Virus record (IMG/VR): IMGVR_UViG_3300022725_000180 | Span: 1-31,075 of that record | Source of the DNA: a virus | Reading direction: 5' to 3' (one strand) | DNA length: 31,075 nucleotides | Part shown: positions 30,572 to 31,075 of the stretch, one piece after another | How positions within the stretch are numbered: position 1 is the stretch's first letter | How the letters are laid out: the number at the start of each line of letters is the position of its first letter | The notes under the pieces: generated by a model | What the model was told of the DNA's origin: nothing | What the model saw: the letters and a program-made list of their open reading frames with translations, nothing else | Databases searched by the model: none | Program-made: the position numbers and the translations under genes

Positions 30572-31075
30572 GAGACCACTCCGGCACGATGGACGTCACC
30601 TCCATCGGGAGGGGGTACGTCTGCCGGACCTCGATGCTGCTGTCGCGCTCCCAGTCACCCTCGATCAGGACCACGATCGTGCCGGTCTGGGTCGGTATCG
30701 GCTCATCTCCGGTAAACTCCTTGTACTCGTTCAGCCAGCCGCCCTCTTGGCCGACACTGAGACCCCGTGTGTCGACCACCTGCAGCGCCACCTCGCTCGG
30801 CACGCGGAAATACCCGACAGCGGAGCCGGCGTTCTGTATGCTGTCGCCGAAGTCAATCGGCAGGGTGACGAGGTACGCGTCGTAGCCAAGGCCGACCGAC
30901 GCGCGATCCGTCTCCTGCTGCAAGGTCACCACACCAAACTGGTCGACCGACAGGCCTTCCTCGACCGCGCCGTCTGCCAGCACCGCCACGTCCTCGCCGG
31001 ACAGGTGGAGCATGCCGCGCATCTCGGTGAACCCGGAGCCGGTGAAGATCAGCCCGCTGTCCACGAAGTGCGCCT
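30561..31075 (-). CDS. T7 gp12-like tail nozzle protein, C-terminal part (cut by right edge)
   Basis: The frame is open from the right edge to the stop at 30561, leaving about 171 residues of the C-terminus. Motifs typical of tail tubular protein B are present: AHFVDSGLIFTG, MLHLSGEDVAVLADGAVEEG, FGVVTLQQETDRASVGLGYD and a final QTYPLPMEVTSIVPEW. T7 gp12 is a 794-residue nozzle that forms the distal tail tube and the docking site for fibres, so most of this gene lies outside the window. The GTG codon at 31064 is internal, not a start. Confidence 0.85.
   Translation of the reverse strand, partial: AHFVDSGLIFTGSGFTEMRGMLHLSGEDVAVLADGAVEEGLSVDQFGVVTLQQETDRASVGLGYDAYLVTLPIDFGDSIQNAGSAVGYFRVPSEVALQVVDTRGLSVGQEGGWLNEYKEFTGDEPIPTQTGTIVVLIEGDWERDSSIEVRQTYPLPMEVTSIVPEWSLGA

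Noticed and set aside
1-31075. CRISPR arrays, insertion sequences, integrase and attachment sites
   Set aside because: No regularly spaced repeats, transposase or recombinase motifs, or long terminal inverted repeats were seen.

Overview
The window is a high-G+C (about two-thirds G+C) stretch of a tailed phage or prophage genome with a short-tailed, T7-like virion module. The identification rests on gene order. Reading leftward on the minus strand from the right edge come a tail-nozzle gp12-like C-terminus, a gp13-like acetyltransferase-fold protein, a gp14-like core protein, a gp15-like protein with a wall-cutting domain, a 3465-residue protein in the gp16 slot, a gp17-type tail fibre and an SGNH esterase tail protein. 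A lysis cassette follows. No phage RNA polymerase, terminase, capsid, portal or integrase gene is visible. Host-like sigma70 promoters suggest use of host polymerase. The host is probably a high-G+C Gram-negative bacterium (spanins, lipoproteins), perhaps an alphaproteobacterium; that last step is inference.

Layout. (a) 1-6341, minus strand: a tightly packed early/replication operon. It starts with a 56-residue ribbon-helix-helix DNA-binding protein, continues through nine small or unknown genes, and ends in a DUF2800 Cas4/RecB-like nuclease, a conserved replication-module protein that may bind ssDNA, and a gene cut by the left edge. (b) 6342-6422: a divergent control region with promoters back to back. 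(c) 6423-10190, plus strand: a VRR-NUC nuclease, a small unknown and an SNF2-type helicase, then two lipoproteins (one ClpP-like) and a MazG-like pyrophosphohydrolase of visibly lower G+C. (d) 10177-13114, minus strand: a helix-turn-helix/metallophosphatase fusion, a small secreted or membrane protein, overlapping Rz1/Rz spanins, a holin-like protein, a lambda-R-like endolysin and a membrane coiled-coil protein. (e) 13131-31075, minus strand: tail and ejection proteins.

How they fit together. The nuclease, helicase and ssDNA-associated genes form a replication/recombination set split across the divergent control region. The small ribbon-helix-helix protein is the obvious candidate regulator: palindromic GGTACC elements recur in or beside the promoters at 3700, 6150, 6388 and (half-site) 27060. 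The virion genes are transcribed as one late block that runs into the lysis cassette and then collides with the plus-strand operon, with a 14-bp overlap at the convergent 3' ends.

The most striking object is the 10.4-kb gene. It occupies the position of the T7 ejection protein gp16 but carries a chain of polyvalent-protein modules: a DUF7178-like region, a methyltransferase-like Rossmann module, two ADP-ribosyltransferase-like modules, an HExxH zincin and a membrane-active C-terminus. This suggests enzymes delivered into the host with the DNA. A second notable object is an RNA element at 4282-4341 whose perfect complementary segments interleave as a pseudoknot or attenuator. No gap longer than about 125 bases lacks a gene. 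I see no tRNA, rRNA, CRISPR array, insertion sequence or attachment site.
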